Shown here: in pieces, positions 1 to 6,167 of the stretch
Layout of the letters: each line of letters opens with the position of its first letter
How positions within the stretch are numbered: the stretch's first letter is position 1
Source of the DNA: Helicobacter sp.
GTDB lineage: Bacteria > Campylobacterota > Campylobacteria > Campylobacterales > Helicobacteraceae
Reading direction: 5' to 3'
DNA length: 9,510 nucleotides
Assembly: GCA_022766795.1 (NCBI GenBank)
Contig: JALEPE010000003.1
Location: 1 to 9,510, forward strand
Position numbers and translations under genes: made by a program
Notes under the pieces: model-generated
The model's input: only the letters and a program-made list of their open reading frames with translations
What the model was told of the DNA's origin: nothing
Database searches by the model: none

Positions 1-330
1 AGAACCAAGCGCGTAATGCGTGTAGATTTTGCCCTTTTGTGGTGGTGTTTGAATCGTATCATTAAGAATGCGGAGTAACTCATTAACGCGCGCTAATTTT
101 TGATGATTGCCGATATAGTTTTGTGCCAAGACAAAGCTATACTATTCCTTATCGTTGCTGATAATCTGCTTGACTTGTGCTTTAAAAAGCCTCCCAACTA
201 CTGCAGTTCCAGCAAACATGTCGCAAAAGATAGAATCTTTTAAAGGCTTTGTATGAGCTTTTTGCAACGCGGATTCTATGCTTGTTTGCAAAAAGTGCGA
301 GAGTTTAAATTTAGAGCCAATGTAGTTCAT
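1..330 (-). pseudogene. D12-class DNA adenine methyltransferase, N-terminal part, split by an in-frame amber stop; runs off the left edge
   Basis: The product would methylate adenine N6 in DNA using S-adenosylmethionine. The first 62 codons (330 down to 145) carry the family's N-terminal NYIGSKFKL motif at residues 2-10, the AdoMet-binding motif FCDMFAGTAVVG at about residues 35-46, and SNDKE at 58-62. A TAG at 142-144 ends the frame, yet the same frame continues open to the window edge as YSFVLAQNYIGNHQKLARVN and onward. This is exactly the kind of sequence expected to follow NDKE in D12 enzymes, where a Tyr is usual at the stop position. A single base change in a TAT/TAC codon explains it. 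The ATG overlaps the stop of an upstream flavodoxin-like stub (ATGA), so translation was probably coupled. The 62-residue product lacks the catalytic DPPY motif and should be inactive. The rest of the gene lies outside the window, so the state of its 3' end is unknown. Confidence 0.85.
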
Positions 331-422
331 TGATTCTCATCTTTATAGAGCTTTTGGGTGATAAAATCTGCGGCTTCTTTTGCGATTCCACTTGCGCTAA
401 AAAATACAACTAAACTTTTCAT
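327..422 (-). pseudogene. flavodoxin-like N-terminal stub (31 codons)
   Basis: A short open frame begins with ATG at 420-422, preceded by an AGGAG ribosome site, and ends with TGA at 327-329. The product starts MKSLVVFFSASGIAKEAADF. This is a hydrophobic first beta strand followed by an S-A-S-G phosphate-binding loop, as at the N-terminus of flavodoxin-family FMN proteins. Such proteins are about 140-200 residues long, so only the first strand, loop and part of helix 1 remain. The stub sits directly under the promoter at 463-499, and its stop overlaps the methyltransferase start. I infer that a flavodoxin gene was truncated by a deletion or insertion that brought the methyltransferase under its promoter. 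Alternatively it is now a leader peptide coupling translation. The flavodoxin assignment rests on about 20 residues only. Confidence 0.5.
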
Positions 423-462
423 TTTTGCTCCTATATTGATAGAATCTTAAAAAAATATCGCA

Positions 463-499
463 TAATTATAAAGCCTAACACTTAGTGTTTGTCAAGGGG
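463..499 (-). promoter_or_regulatory. promoter with built-in dyad operator, copy 1
   Basis: Reading the minus strand, TTGACA (490-495) and TATAAT (465-470) are separated by 19 bases. The spacer holds the perfect 13-bp dyad AACACTTAGTGTT (477-489). The -10 box lies about 43 bases upstream of the flavodoxin stub's ATG at 422. The 37-bp block matches the element at 1883-1919 in 35 positions. Both mismatches lie in or at the edge of the dyad region. A perfect -35, a perfect -10, an over-long spacer and a palindrome between them are the layout of a repressed or inducible promoter. The regulator is unknown. Confidence 0.7.
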
Positions 500-519
500 G
501 GTTGAGGTAGAAAATTATT

Positions 520-690
520 TTAAGATCCTATATTCTTTATCAAAGCTTGGATATGGGTTTGATACCATTTACTGCCCTACATTTCGTCATTATCAATGAG
601 CTGTTGGAATTTGGGCAAAAGCTCATTGTAGTTTGCACTAGATTCTAAAATCTTAACTAAATCTTGTGTGCTTAAGGGCAAGATTTTCAT
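520..690 (-). pseudogene. unknown small gene split by an in-frame amber codon
   Basis: From ATG at 688-690 a frame of 37 codons begins MKILPLSTQDLVKILESSAN and ends at TAG (577-579). The same frame then continues with GSKWYQTHIQALIKNIGS to a TAA at 520-522, giving 56 positions with one internal stop. The composition is protein-like and amphipathic on both sides of the stop, which suggests one small gene with a nonsense mutation rather than two unrelated frames. An AGGA lies immediately before the ATG, which is too close for a good ribosome site. TATAAT at 725-730 on the minus strand could be its -10. I do not recognise the family and propose no function. A spurious short frame remains possible. 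Confidence 0.35.
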
Positions 691-960
691 TCCTTATAAT
701 GTGTGCATTTTTTTGTTTTTAAAAATTATAGTATTTTTGCCTATTGGAAGCATTGATTCTGTATTGCTTACAATCTAAACATTTATTGTGTTTGTTTTAT
801 GTTTGCTATCATATCTATTAAGGAAAAATCAAGCAATAAGGGCAACAAAAAATGCAGAAATAATGAAATTGAGAGGAATTTAGCCTAGAATAACTTATAG
901 AAATCTCCAAAACAAGCAAGACTAGAGAATGTTGAATCTTTTGCAAAAGCGTGGGTTAAA
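691..960. other. gene-poor stretch inside the decay zone
   Basis: I see no convincing intact gene here. A possible minus-strand TATAAT lies at 725-730. A plus-strand frame of 29 codons from ATG 799-801, lysine- and asparagine-rich, has no family resemblance. A plus-strand frame ending at 961-964 contains the protein-like run RLENVESFAKAWVKQ and stops just before the truncated toxin. It could be the tail of a lost antitoxin or other gene, but it is too short to name. Confidence 0.4.
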
Positions 961-965
961 CAATA

Positions 966-1169
966 GCAAACCTGCAAGGCTTGTTAAATATCTCCCTGCT
1001 TTGCGAGGGTAAGGCATTGCCCCAAGAGGCAAACGACCACGCACTTAAAGGCACTTGGCTAGGCTTTAGAGAGTTTCACATAGGGGGCGATACGCTTGTG
1101 ATTTATAAAATTTATGACGACAATACGCTAAAACTTATAAGGCTTGGTAGCCATTCCCAGCTCTTTTAA
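966..1169 (+). pseudogene. YafQ/RelE-superfamily toxin, 5'-truncated, antitoxin missing
   Basis: YafQ-type toxins are ribosome-associated mRNA endonucleases held inactive by an adjacent antitoxin (DinJ/RelB type). The frame read from TTG 981 gives 62 residues ending at TAA 1167-1169. It contains DHALKGTWLGFREFHI, GDTLVIYKIYDD and the C-terminal GSHSQLF. Relative to E. coli YafQ, the catalytic positions His50, His63, Asp67, His87 and Phe91 correspond to H20, H33, D37, H58 and F62; Trp68 is replaced by Thr. The offset shows that about 30 N-terminal residues are missing. The frame is open upstream only to a TAA at 957-959. There is no ATG, no ribosome site and no recognisable antitoxin gene upstream. 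I call it a remnant, although a TTG-initiated short product cannot be excluded. Its end lies 3 bases from the convergent nucleotidyltransferase-like gene. Confidence 0.75.
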
Positions 1170-1172
1170 GAT

Positions 1173-1766
1173 TCAAACAAAACCCAAACTTAAGGAATCC
1201 ACTCTACTAATAGCACCTTGTGGGCGATTTTTACGCCATTGCATAAACTCTTTAAAGTCTGTAATGCCCTCTTGTAGCACAGCTTGGTAGTATTCTATTC
1301 CTGCGATTTTTAGGTTATCGGGCGTTTCAAACTTAAGCATTAGAATCTGCTCTTTTTGCTCCTCACTCATTATTTGTAAAATACGCTCCGCCACCCTCCC
1401 AAAATGCCCCACATATTTACTTCCTTGCACAATGTGAATCATATCTATTTGCCAAAGTTGCTCGTCTTGGTAGAGCGCGTGCCACTCCAAACACTGATCC
1501 TCTTCCTCTAAAAGATTACGATACTCTATGTGGATAATTTTGGGATTGTTTGCGAGTTTTGCCATTGCGTCAAAGCTTTGTGCAACTTCAAGTGTGGGCA
1601 TGTAGATATGGAAGTCAATGTCAAGATGTTTGCAAAGTAAGCCCATTTTGAGTGAGCCAATGAGGTTAATCTCTGCACCAATGCTTTGCCAACACTCCAA
1701 AACTTTGGTTTTCTCTATGATTTCAAAGGCTTTTTTCTGATTTTATTTAGCAAGTTTTAAAAACAT
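1173..1766 (-). pseudogene. nucleotidyltransferase-fold protein with interrupted 5' end
   Basis: The long part of the frame (TTG at 1698-1700 to TGA at 1173-1175, 175 residues) carries the hallmark of the pol-beta-type nucleotidyltransferase fold. From the TTG these are GS at residues 15-16, then DIDFH at 27-31 (paired metal-binding aspartates), and a possible third carboxylate in WQIDMIHI (D86). A C-terminal helical part contains GSKYVGHFGRVAERIL and EFMQWRKN. The frame is protein-like further upstream (AFEIIEKTKVLECW) to a TAA at 1743-1745. Seven more codons beyond it lead in the same frame to an ATG at 1764-1766 (MFLKLAK). The simplest reading is an ochre mutation near the N-terminus of a roughly 197-residue protein; initiation at TTG 1700 would give a product missing part of the first helix. 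No good ribosome site is visible at either start. Substrate unknown. Confidence 0.6.
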
Positions 1767-1882
1767 ATCGGGATTTCACTTAGAGACTATTTTTGCATAA
1801 TGCGAGGCGTGATTATAATAAAAAACTACTTTAGAATCCCTAAACCTTATATATTCTTTAATTTTGTATGACTTGCAAGAAT

Positions 1883-1919
1883 CCCCTTGACAAACACAAA
1901 GTGTCAGGCTTTATAATTA
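1883..1919 (+). promoter_or_regulatory. promoter with built-in dyad operator, copy 2
   Basis: TTGACA (1887-1892) and TATAAT (1912-1917) are separated by 19 bases containing AACACAAAGTGT, an ACAC-N3-GTGT dyad. The -10 box ends 27 bases before the transporter ATG at 1945, so the 5' leader would be only about 20 bases. The whole block is a near-identical inverted copy of 463-499 (35/37). A shared repressor acting on both promoters is the natural inference. Confidence 0.75.
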
Positions 1920-1944
1920 CAGAATCTATTTGATAAGGACAGAT

Positions 1945-3213
1945 ATGCGAACCCTCATCTATAAACTTTTTAGCCTTAAAGAGGGGGAATTTAAGATTCT
2001 AGCTCTTTCTTGTGGATTTATCTTTATGCTCTTTAGCTCTTATGCGATTTTGCGTCCTATGCGCGATGCTTTGGGGCTAGAGGGAGGGCAAGAGGAGCTA
2101 AAATGGCTCTTTTTGGCAACTTTTATTTCCTGTATCCTTGCGTCTTTGCTTCTAATGTGGCTAAGTGGCAGGATTAAGCGGAGATTCTATACCGATTGTG
2201 TCTTTATCTTTTTTGCACTCAATCTGCTCATTTTCTATGCGTTAATGCAAGTTTTTGCGCCACACACACCCGAATTTATTTGGCTTTCTCTAGTGTTTTA
2301 TGTGTGGATTAGCGTCTTTAACATCTTTGCTTTCTCTTCTGCTTGGAGCTTACTTGCTGATGTTTTTAGCAAAGAGGCAAGCACGAGGCTTTTTGGCATT
2401 ATCTCCGCAGGGGCAAGTCTTGGGAGCATTGCGGGGGCAAGTAGCGTAAGCGTTTTGGTGGCAAATCTTGGTGTGGCAAATCTCGTCTTTCTCTCTGTTG
2501 CTCTGCTTCTTATTGGAATCGTGCTAAAGAATCTTATTTTGCGTGAATTGCGGCATTTTGAAAATGCGGAATCGCTAGAGCGATTTGAACACACCATTGG
2601 TTCAAGCAATCCCTTTGTGGGGTTTAAGCTCATCATTGCTTCTAAATATTTGTTGCTGTTTTGCGCTTTTATTCTTTTGCTTACAAGCGTTTCTACCTTT
2701 TTGTATATGGAACAAGCAAGGATTGTCCGCGAAGTTTTCCCCACGCGAGAGGCAAGAATCGCAGCGTTTGCAAACATTGACCTCATTGTGCAAGTTTCTG
2801 CATTGCTGATTCAAATATTCCTTACTGCAAAAATTGCAAAATTTTTTGGAATCACGAGCCTTTTAAGTATTCTTGGTTTTGTCATTGCGCTAGGATTCAT
2901 CGTTCTTAGCTTCACGCACCCTGCATTTTTGCCTTTGGCTGTGGTAATGAGTATCCGCCGTGTAGGCGAATATGCGCTCGTAAAACCCGGACGCGAAATG
3001 CTCTTTGTGCCACTTGATGCGGATTCTAAATACAAAGCCAAAAACTTCCTTGATGCTGTCGTATATCGCGGAGGAGACGCACTCTCTGCTCAAGTAGAAA
3101 GCCTACTTGCAAACATTGGAATCTTGTGTGTGTTGCTAAGTGGTGCTGCGATTTCTTTTGTTTGGGGGTTGCTTGGAGTGTTTTTAGGCAAGAGTTATGC
3201 AAAAATAAAATAA
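1945..3213 (+). CDS. TLC/NTT-like (ATP:ADP-antiporter superfamily) membrane transporter
   Basis: This is a 422-residue polytopic inner-membrane protein resembling the bacterial branch of the TLC nucleotide transporter family (NTP/NDP exchange transporters, MFS-related). Family-like segments are RPMRDALGLEGG (37-48, after the first membrane helix), LLADVFSKEASTRLFGII (136-153), GASLGSIAGA (156-165), RRVGEYALVKPGREMLFV (338-355) and YKAKNFLDAVVYRGGDAL (363-380). Roughly ten to twelve hydrophobic segments are visible, with a cytoplasmic-type loop at about 200-228. I chose ATG 1945 because AAGGA (1935-1939) stands five bases before it; a TTG at 1930 would overlap that site. It is monocistronic and preceded by the dyad-containing promoter at 1883-1919. 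Obligate intracellular parasites use relatives to import ATP. In free-living bacteria the substrate is generally unproven, so nucleotide transport should not be assumed. It looks intact. Confidence 0.8.
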   Translation: MRTLIYKLFSLKEGEFKILALSCGFIFMLFSSYAILRPMRDALGLEGGQEELKWLFLATFISCILASLLLMWLSGRIKRRFYTDCVFIFFALNLLIFYALMQVFAPHTPEFIWLSLVFYVWISVFNIFAFSSAWSLLADVFSKEASTRLFGIISAGASLGSIAGASSVSVLVANLGVANLVFLSVALLLIGIVLKNLILRELRHFENAESLERFEHTIGSSNPFVGFKLIIASKYLLLFCAFILLLTSVSTFLYMEQARIVREVFPTREARIAAFANIDLIVQVSALLIQIFLTAKIAKFFGITSLLSILGFVIALGFIVLSFTHPAFLPLAVVMSIRRVGEYALVKPGREMLFVPLDADSKYKAKNFLDAVVYRGGDALSAQVESLLANIGILCVLLSGAAISFVWGLLGVFLGKSYAKIK

Positions 3214-3241
3214 GTGCGCTTCACGAAGCCTCAAATGGCTT

Positions 3242-3284
3242 GCATTAAGAAACGCTTGCAACCCAGCGCAAACATTCTTAATGC
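3242..3284. terminator. stem-loop between convergent genes
   Basis: GCATTAAGAA (3242-3251) and TTCTTAATGC (3275-3284) form a perfect 10-bp stem. The 23-base loop can fold further (TTGC 3256-3259 with GCAA 3268-3271, or CGCT with AGCG). It lies in the 92-bp gap between the converging transporter and dGTPase-like genes, so it could end transcription from both sides. There is no U-tract, so a factor-independent terminator is not proven. Confidence 0.5.
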
Positions 3285-3305
3285 TGCAAATCCCGCATTG
3301 CACTA

Positions 3306-4406
3306 TTAGAATCCAAGCTCTTGATAAAGAGACACTGCATACCTATCCGTCATTGACGCAATATAATCCGCACACACACGATGTGTTTTTTCTCCATTTT
3401 GAATACGCTCTTGCAAGTCCTTTGGCAATAAGTTAATCTCATCATTAAGGCATTCATAAAGCTTACGCACACAACGTTTGCCCATAAACATTTTTCTAGC
3501 GATTTCCTCGTGGCGATAAAGAGATTGAAATAAAATCTTTTTTAATATCTTAATCTCTTTTTCCACCTCTCTTGTATGTGCAAGCGGCAAAGGTTCGGTT
3601 GCATAATACTTAAAGCATTGTGGATTCTTTTGTTTGGATACAGCATTATTTTCTAAAATATCATAAACAAGAATCGTGATCAAGCGTGAGGTAAAGCGAT
3701 GTCTAAAAATAGAATCCTTTTGCGTAATATTTTCTTTATGCTCCACATATTCTACCGCCTTATTGACAAGCGCACTATCGCGCAGTGCATTAAAATCAAT
3801 TAAGCCATATTTAATGCCATCATCAATATCGTGGCTTATATAAGCGATTTCATCGGACAAATCTACAAGAATCGCCTCTAAACTTGGGTGAAATTCTGGC
3901 TTAAAAATTTCTTGAAGATTTGCATTCAAAAAAGGCTTTTCATAAGGATAAGAATGTTTTAAGATTCCTTCCAATGTCGCAAAAGTAAGATTTAACCCCT
4001 CAAAATCTTTATAACGCTTCTCCAGCTTTGTTACCACACGGAAAGATTGAAAATTATGCTCAAATCCATTGTTGTATCCATATTTACGCATAATCTTATC
4101 AAGCTCATCGCCTCCTGCGTGTCCAAATGGCGTATGCCCTAAGTCGTGCGCCAATGCAATTGCCTCTGCTAAATCAGCATTTAAGCCTAGATTTGTAGCT
4201 AAAGTGCGCGCAATTTGGCTCACCTCCAAAGAATGCGTTAAACGCGTGCGAAAATAGTCTCCACTATGGTTTAAAAACACTTGTGTTTTGTATTCTAACC
4301 GCCTAAAATAAGAGCTGTGAATAATGCGATCTCTATCGCGTCCAAAAGGATTCCTAAAATCTGGATTTGTGGGATAAAATCTTTGCGACGTTTGATGTGT
4401 TTGCAT
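3306..4406 (-). CDS. dgt: dGTP triphosphohydrolase-like HD-domain protein
   Basis: The 366-residue protein belongs to the deoxyguanosinetriphosphate triphosphohydrolase-like family. These enzymes cleave dNTPs to nucleoside plus triphosphate and help balance dNTP pools. The N-terminal segment NPFGRDRDRIIHSSYFRRLE (19-38) is typical. The HD metal site is visible as H58 in RTRLTHSLEVSQ, H87-D88 in AHDLGHTPFGH, and the aspartate in VDLSDEIAY (D185). The C-terminal family signature DYIASMTDRYA lies near 347-357. The length and the single HD domain suit the shorter dGTPase-like clade rather than the E. coli Dgt clade, so the preferred dNTP is uncertain. AAAGG precedes the ATG by about 6 bases. It is divergent from the metallo-hydrolase gene across 76 bases. 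No breakage is seen. Confidence 0.92.
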   Translation of the reverse strand: MQTHQTSQRFYPTNPDFRNPFGRDRDRIIHSSYFRRLEYKTQVFLNHSGDYFRTRLTHSLEVSQIARTLATNLGLNADLAEAIALAHDLGHTPFGHAGGDELDKIMRKYGYNNGFEHNFQSFRVVTKLEKRYKDFEGLNLTFATLEGILKHSYPYEKPFLNANLQEIFKPEFHPSLEAILVDLSDEIAYISHDIDDGIKYGLIDFNALRDSALVNKAVEYVEHKENITQKDSIFRHRFTSRLITILVYDILENNAVSKQKNPQCFKYYATEPLPLAHTREVEKEIKILKKILFQSLYRHEEIARKMFMGKRCVRKLYECLNDEINLLPKDLQERIQNGEKTHRVCADYIASMTDRYAVSLYQELGF

Positions 4407-4482
4407 ATTTAACCTTTTTGCATTATTTTAGCGATTTTGCGTTAAGATTTCCAAAAAGTTTTAAAAAATAAAAAGGAATTTT

Positions 4483-5235
4483 ATGCGAGTTTTTGATAAT
4501 GATTTTTTCTATATATTGTGCGAACCCTTTGGAGAATATCAAACAAACTGCTATTTAGTCTTCAATAAGACCAAAAAAGAAGCCTTAATTGTTGATCCGG
4601 GAATTGGCGCGAGCACTTGGATAATTGACACTCTAAAGAATACAAATGCGATTCCACTTGCCATTTTAAACACACACGGACATTTTGACCACGTGTGGAG
4701 CAATGCAGAATTATTAGAACATTTTGCAGGAATCCCATTGCTCTGCCCCTACGAAGATGCTTTTATGCTGGAGAAAGATTGCTTTAGCACAGGATTGCCT
4801 AGTTCCATTCCTACGCTTTTAGTCGGTGCAAAAGCAAACGATACAATCTGCGAAAAAACTTCTACCATAAACAATTTAGGGCGTAAAAATCATTTTTTCT
4901 ATGGGGATTTTGCAATCGCTTTCATTTGTTATCCCGGACATACGCCCGGTTGTAGCGTCATTATCCTCCGACACAAAGATGCCAAAAACATAGAATCGCA
5001 AGAGAACTTAGAATCCTTATCCAAAGGTCATCAAGTAATGTTTAGTGGAGATTTTATTTTTAACCGCTCCATTGGACGCAGTGATTTTCCCTACTCCTCA
5101 CATCAAGCAATGAAAGCAAGTTTAGAGAAGTTTTTAACCTTGCAAGAAAATATGCTTGTTTTGCCCGGACACGGAAGTGTAACGAGCGTAGTGCAAGAAC
5201 AAAATAATATTCCTTTTTGGATTCCGCGCCTTTAA
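4483..5235 (+). CDS. metallo-beta-lactamase-fold hydrolase, glyoxalase-II-like
   Basis: This 250-residue cytoplasmic hydrolase has the full binuclear metal-site pattern: THGHFDH (64-70), PGHTPG (151-156, H153), the bridging aspartate in FSGD (D190) and LPGHG (227-231, H230). The opening strand pair CEPFGEYQTNCYLVFN and VDPG is typical of the glyoxalase II/YcbL branch, which hydrolyses thioesters such as S-lactoylglutathione. The substrate-binding C-terminal domain of true GloB is absent, so the physiological substrate is open. A middle segment of about 50 residues (92-141) is longer than in minimal members. The start is supported by AAAAAGGA seven bases before ATG. Its TAA overlaps the stop of the convergent haemoglobin gene by three bases, leaving no room for a terminator between them. 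Confidence 0.9.
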   Translation: MRVFDNDFFYILCEPFGEYQTNCYLVFNKTKKEALIVDPGIGASTWIIDTLKNTNAIPLAILNTHGHFDHVWSNAELLEHFAGIPLLCPYEDAFMLEKDCFSTGLPSSIPTLLVGAKANDTICEKTSTINNLGRKNHFFYGDFAIAFICYPGHTPGCSVIILRHKDAKNIESQENLESLSKGHQVMFSGDFIFNRSIGRSDFPYSSHQAMKASLEKFLTLQENMLVLPGHGSVTSVVQEQNNIPFWIPRL

Positions 5236-5618
5236 TGCTTATTTTCATAAAGCACAAATTGGAATCGCTGCGCTATCATTTGCGCACGTTGCAGAATCTC
5301 GCTAGCAACCGAATCATTAAACACTTGCTTTAAACTCTCATCAAACAAATCTAACCAAATCTTAAAATACTCTCTAGGAAAGGGTGGTAGGTCCAAATGC
5401 GCTTTTAAAGGTGCGCCAGCATAATCGCCCTCTCCAAGCAACATTCCTTGCCAGAAATTAGCAATTTTGCGCTTATGGAGATTCCACTCTTCATCGCTTG
5501 TACCCACCGCATTATTGAAAATATCCCCAACTCCGCTTTTATCGACACGAATCTTTGCGTAAAAAATATCCATTAAACAATCAATGCCCTCTTTGCAAAT
5601 TACATCATACTTTTGCAT
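5232..5618 (-). CDS. ctb: group III truncated haemoglobin
   Basis: This 128-residue single-domain globin resembles Campylobacter jejuni Ctb, a haem protein linked to oxygen and nitric-oxide handling. By position and pattern, Tyr B10 is Y20 (DIFYAKI), His E7 is H48 (EEWNLHKRKIANFW), the proximal haem ligand His F8 is H74 (LKAHLDLPPF) and Trp G8 is W88 (YFKIWLDLF). All of these hallmark residues of group III globins are present. The ribosome site AAGGAG overlaps the stop codon of the upstream membrane-protein gene, with 9 bases between the coding frames, so the two are very likely co-translated from one mRNA. The promoter is upstream of the membrane protein, facing an NssR-like regulator. In C. 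jejuni, ctb also lies divergent from nssR, which activates it under nitrosative stress. The same control is inferred here. Confidence 0.92.
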   Translation of the reverse strand: MQKYDVICKEGIDCLMDIFYAKIRVDKSGVGDIFNNAVGTSDEEWNLHKRKIANFWQGMLLGEGDYAGAPLKAHLDLPPFPREYFKIWLDLFDESLKQVFNDSVASEILQRAQMIAQRFQFVLYENKH

Positions 5619-5627
5619 TTTCTCTCC

Positions 5628-6062
5628 TTAATAAAAAGCTAATTTTGCTAACAAAACAATCAAGATTCCAATTCCAAGCACAATATGGTGTATATTTTTT
5701 CTAAATGGGCTTGGTTTTTTAAGAATATAAAAGAATGTTAGAGATATTACAATCATTACACCAATCACCAATGCTAGAATTGTCTTAATGACTAAAAATT
5801 GCTGCGTTTGTGTCCTAAAAAACCCAGCTTCAAAATTGATATATTGCGACAACATTGCTCCACCACTTAAAAGTAAAAGCAAAAAACACAACGGCATAAA
5901 CTTACTTCTTGTGCTGATAACACTTGAAACTTTATCGGCAATTTCATCACCTAATTTTTTGCGCACTGGACTTAACAATATTACATCGCAAAAAATATAG
6001 CCCAAAAAAATTATCGCGCACATTAAATGCACAATTAAAAAATAGGGATAAAGAGATTCCAT
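5628..6062 (-). CDS. small four-helix membrane protein, partner of the truncated haemoglobin
   Basis: This 144-residue integral membrane protein has four hydrophobic segments at about residues 6-29, 54-73, 87-113 and 124-143. Polar loops include SPVRKKLGDEIADKVSS and FRTQTQQ. Histidines lie near membrane edges (H12 in helix 1, H125-H126 at the start of helix 4), an arrangement that could bind haem or metal but does not prove it. The overall look is CopD/DUF-type (uncharacterised small membrane proteins), and I do not assign a family firmly. AAGG lies six bases before the ATG. It is the first gene of a two-gene operon with the haemoglobin. Its leader faces the divergent NssR-like regulator, so it is probably co-regulated by it. 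As far as I recall, the C. jejuni ctb locus lacks such a gene between promoter and ctb. A role in NO/O2 handling or electron delivery to the globin is a guess from context. Confidence 0.8.
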   Translation of the reverse strand: MESLYPYFLIVHLMCAIIFLGYIFCDVILLSPVRKKLGDEIADKVSSVISTRSKFMPLCFLLLLLSGGAMLSQYINFEAGFFRTQTQQFLVIKTILALVIGVMIVISLTFFYILKKPSPFRKNIHHIVLGIGILIVLLAKLAFY

Positions 6063-6095
6063 TTTGTAACCTTTGCGTAAAAATTTTGTAATATT

Positions 6096-6135
6096 ACCTA
6101 AACTATTATGCTAAAAAGTTGATAATAGTTAAGGT
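6096..6135. promoter_or_regulatory. divergent promoter/operator of the haemoglobin operon and NssR-like regulator
   Basis: ACCTAAACTATTAT (6096-6109) and ATAATAGTTAAGGT (6122-6135) form a 14-bp inverted repeat with one mismatch and a 12-base spacer. On the plus strand GATAAT (6121-6126) could be the -10 of the regulator gene. On the minus strand CATAAT (6105-6110) could be the -10 of the haemoglobin operon. The two lie 41-42 bases from their respective start codons, almost perfectly symmetrical. TTGAT-N4-GTTAA (6119-6132) fits a Crp/Fnr-type box. On the other strand it reads TTAAC-N4-ATCAA, 8 of 10 matches to the TTAAC-N4-GTTAA motif I recall for NssR. Confidence 0.6.
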
Positions 6136-6167
6136 TTTGGCTAAAATAATTCCATAAGGAGTATGCA

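Noticed and set aside
142..579. Two internal TAG codons with coding sequence on both sides could mean stop-codon recoding.
   Set aside because: Neither context shows a pyrrolysine or selenocysteine system, other genes here are uninterrupted, and a third lesion is TAA. Plain pseudogene decay is simpler.
799..888. 29-codon plus-strand frame rich in Lys and Asn.
   Set aside because: AT-rich, no clear ribosome site and no family resemblance; could be chance.
463..1919. The inverted repeats could be the ends of an insertion sequence.
   Set aside because: No transposase lies between them, the repeats contain perfect -35/-10 boxes correctly placed before genes, and no target duplication is seen.
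1930..1944. TTG start giving a five-residue longer transporter.
   Set aside because: It would place the AAGGA ribosome site inside the coding frame; ATG 1945 has proper spacing.
3218..3229. GCTTCACGAAGC mini-palindrome just after the transporter stop.
   Set aside because: The loop would be only two bases, so a stable hairpin is unlikely; the nearby 10-bp stem at 3242-3284 is the better candidate.
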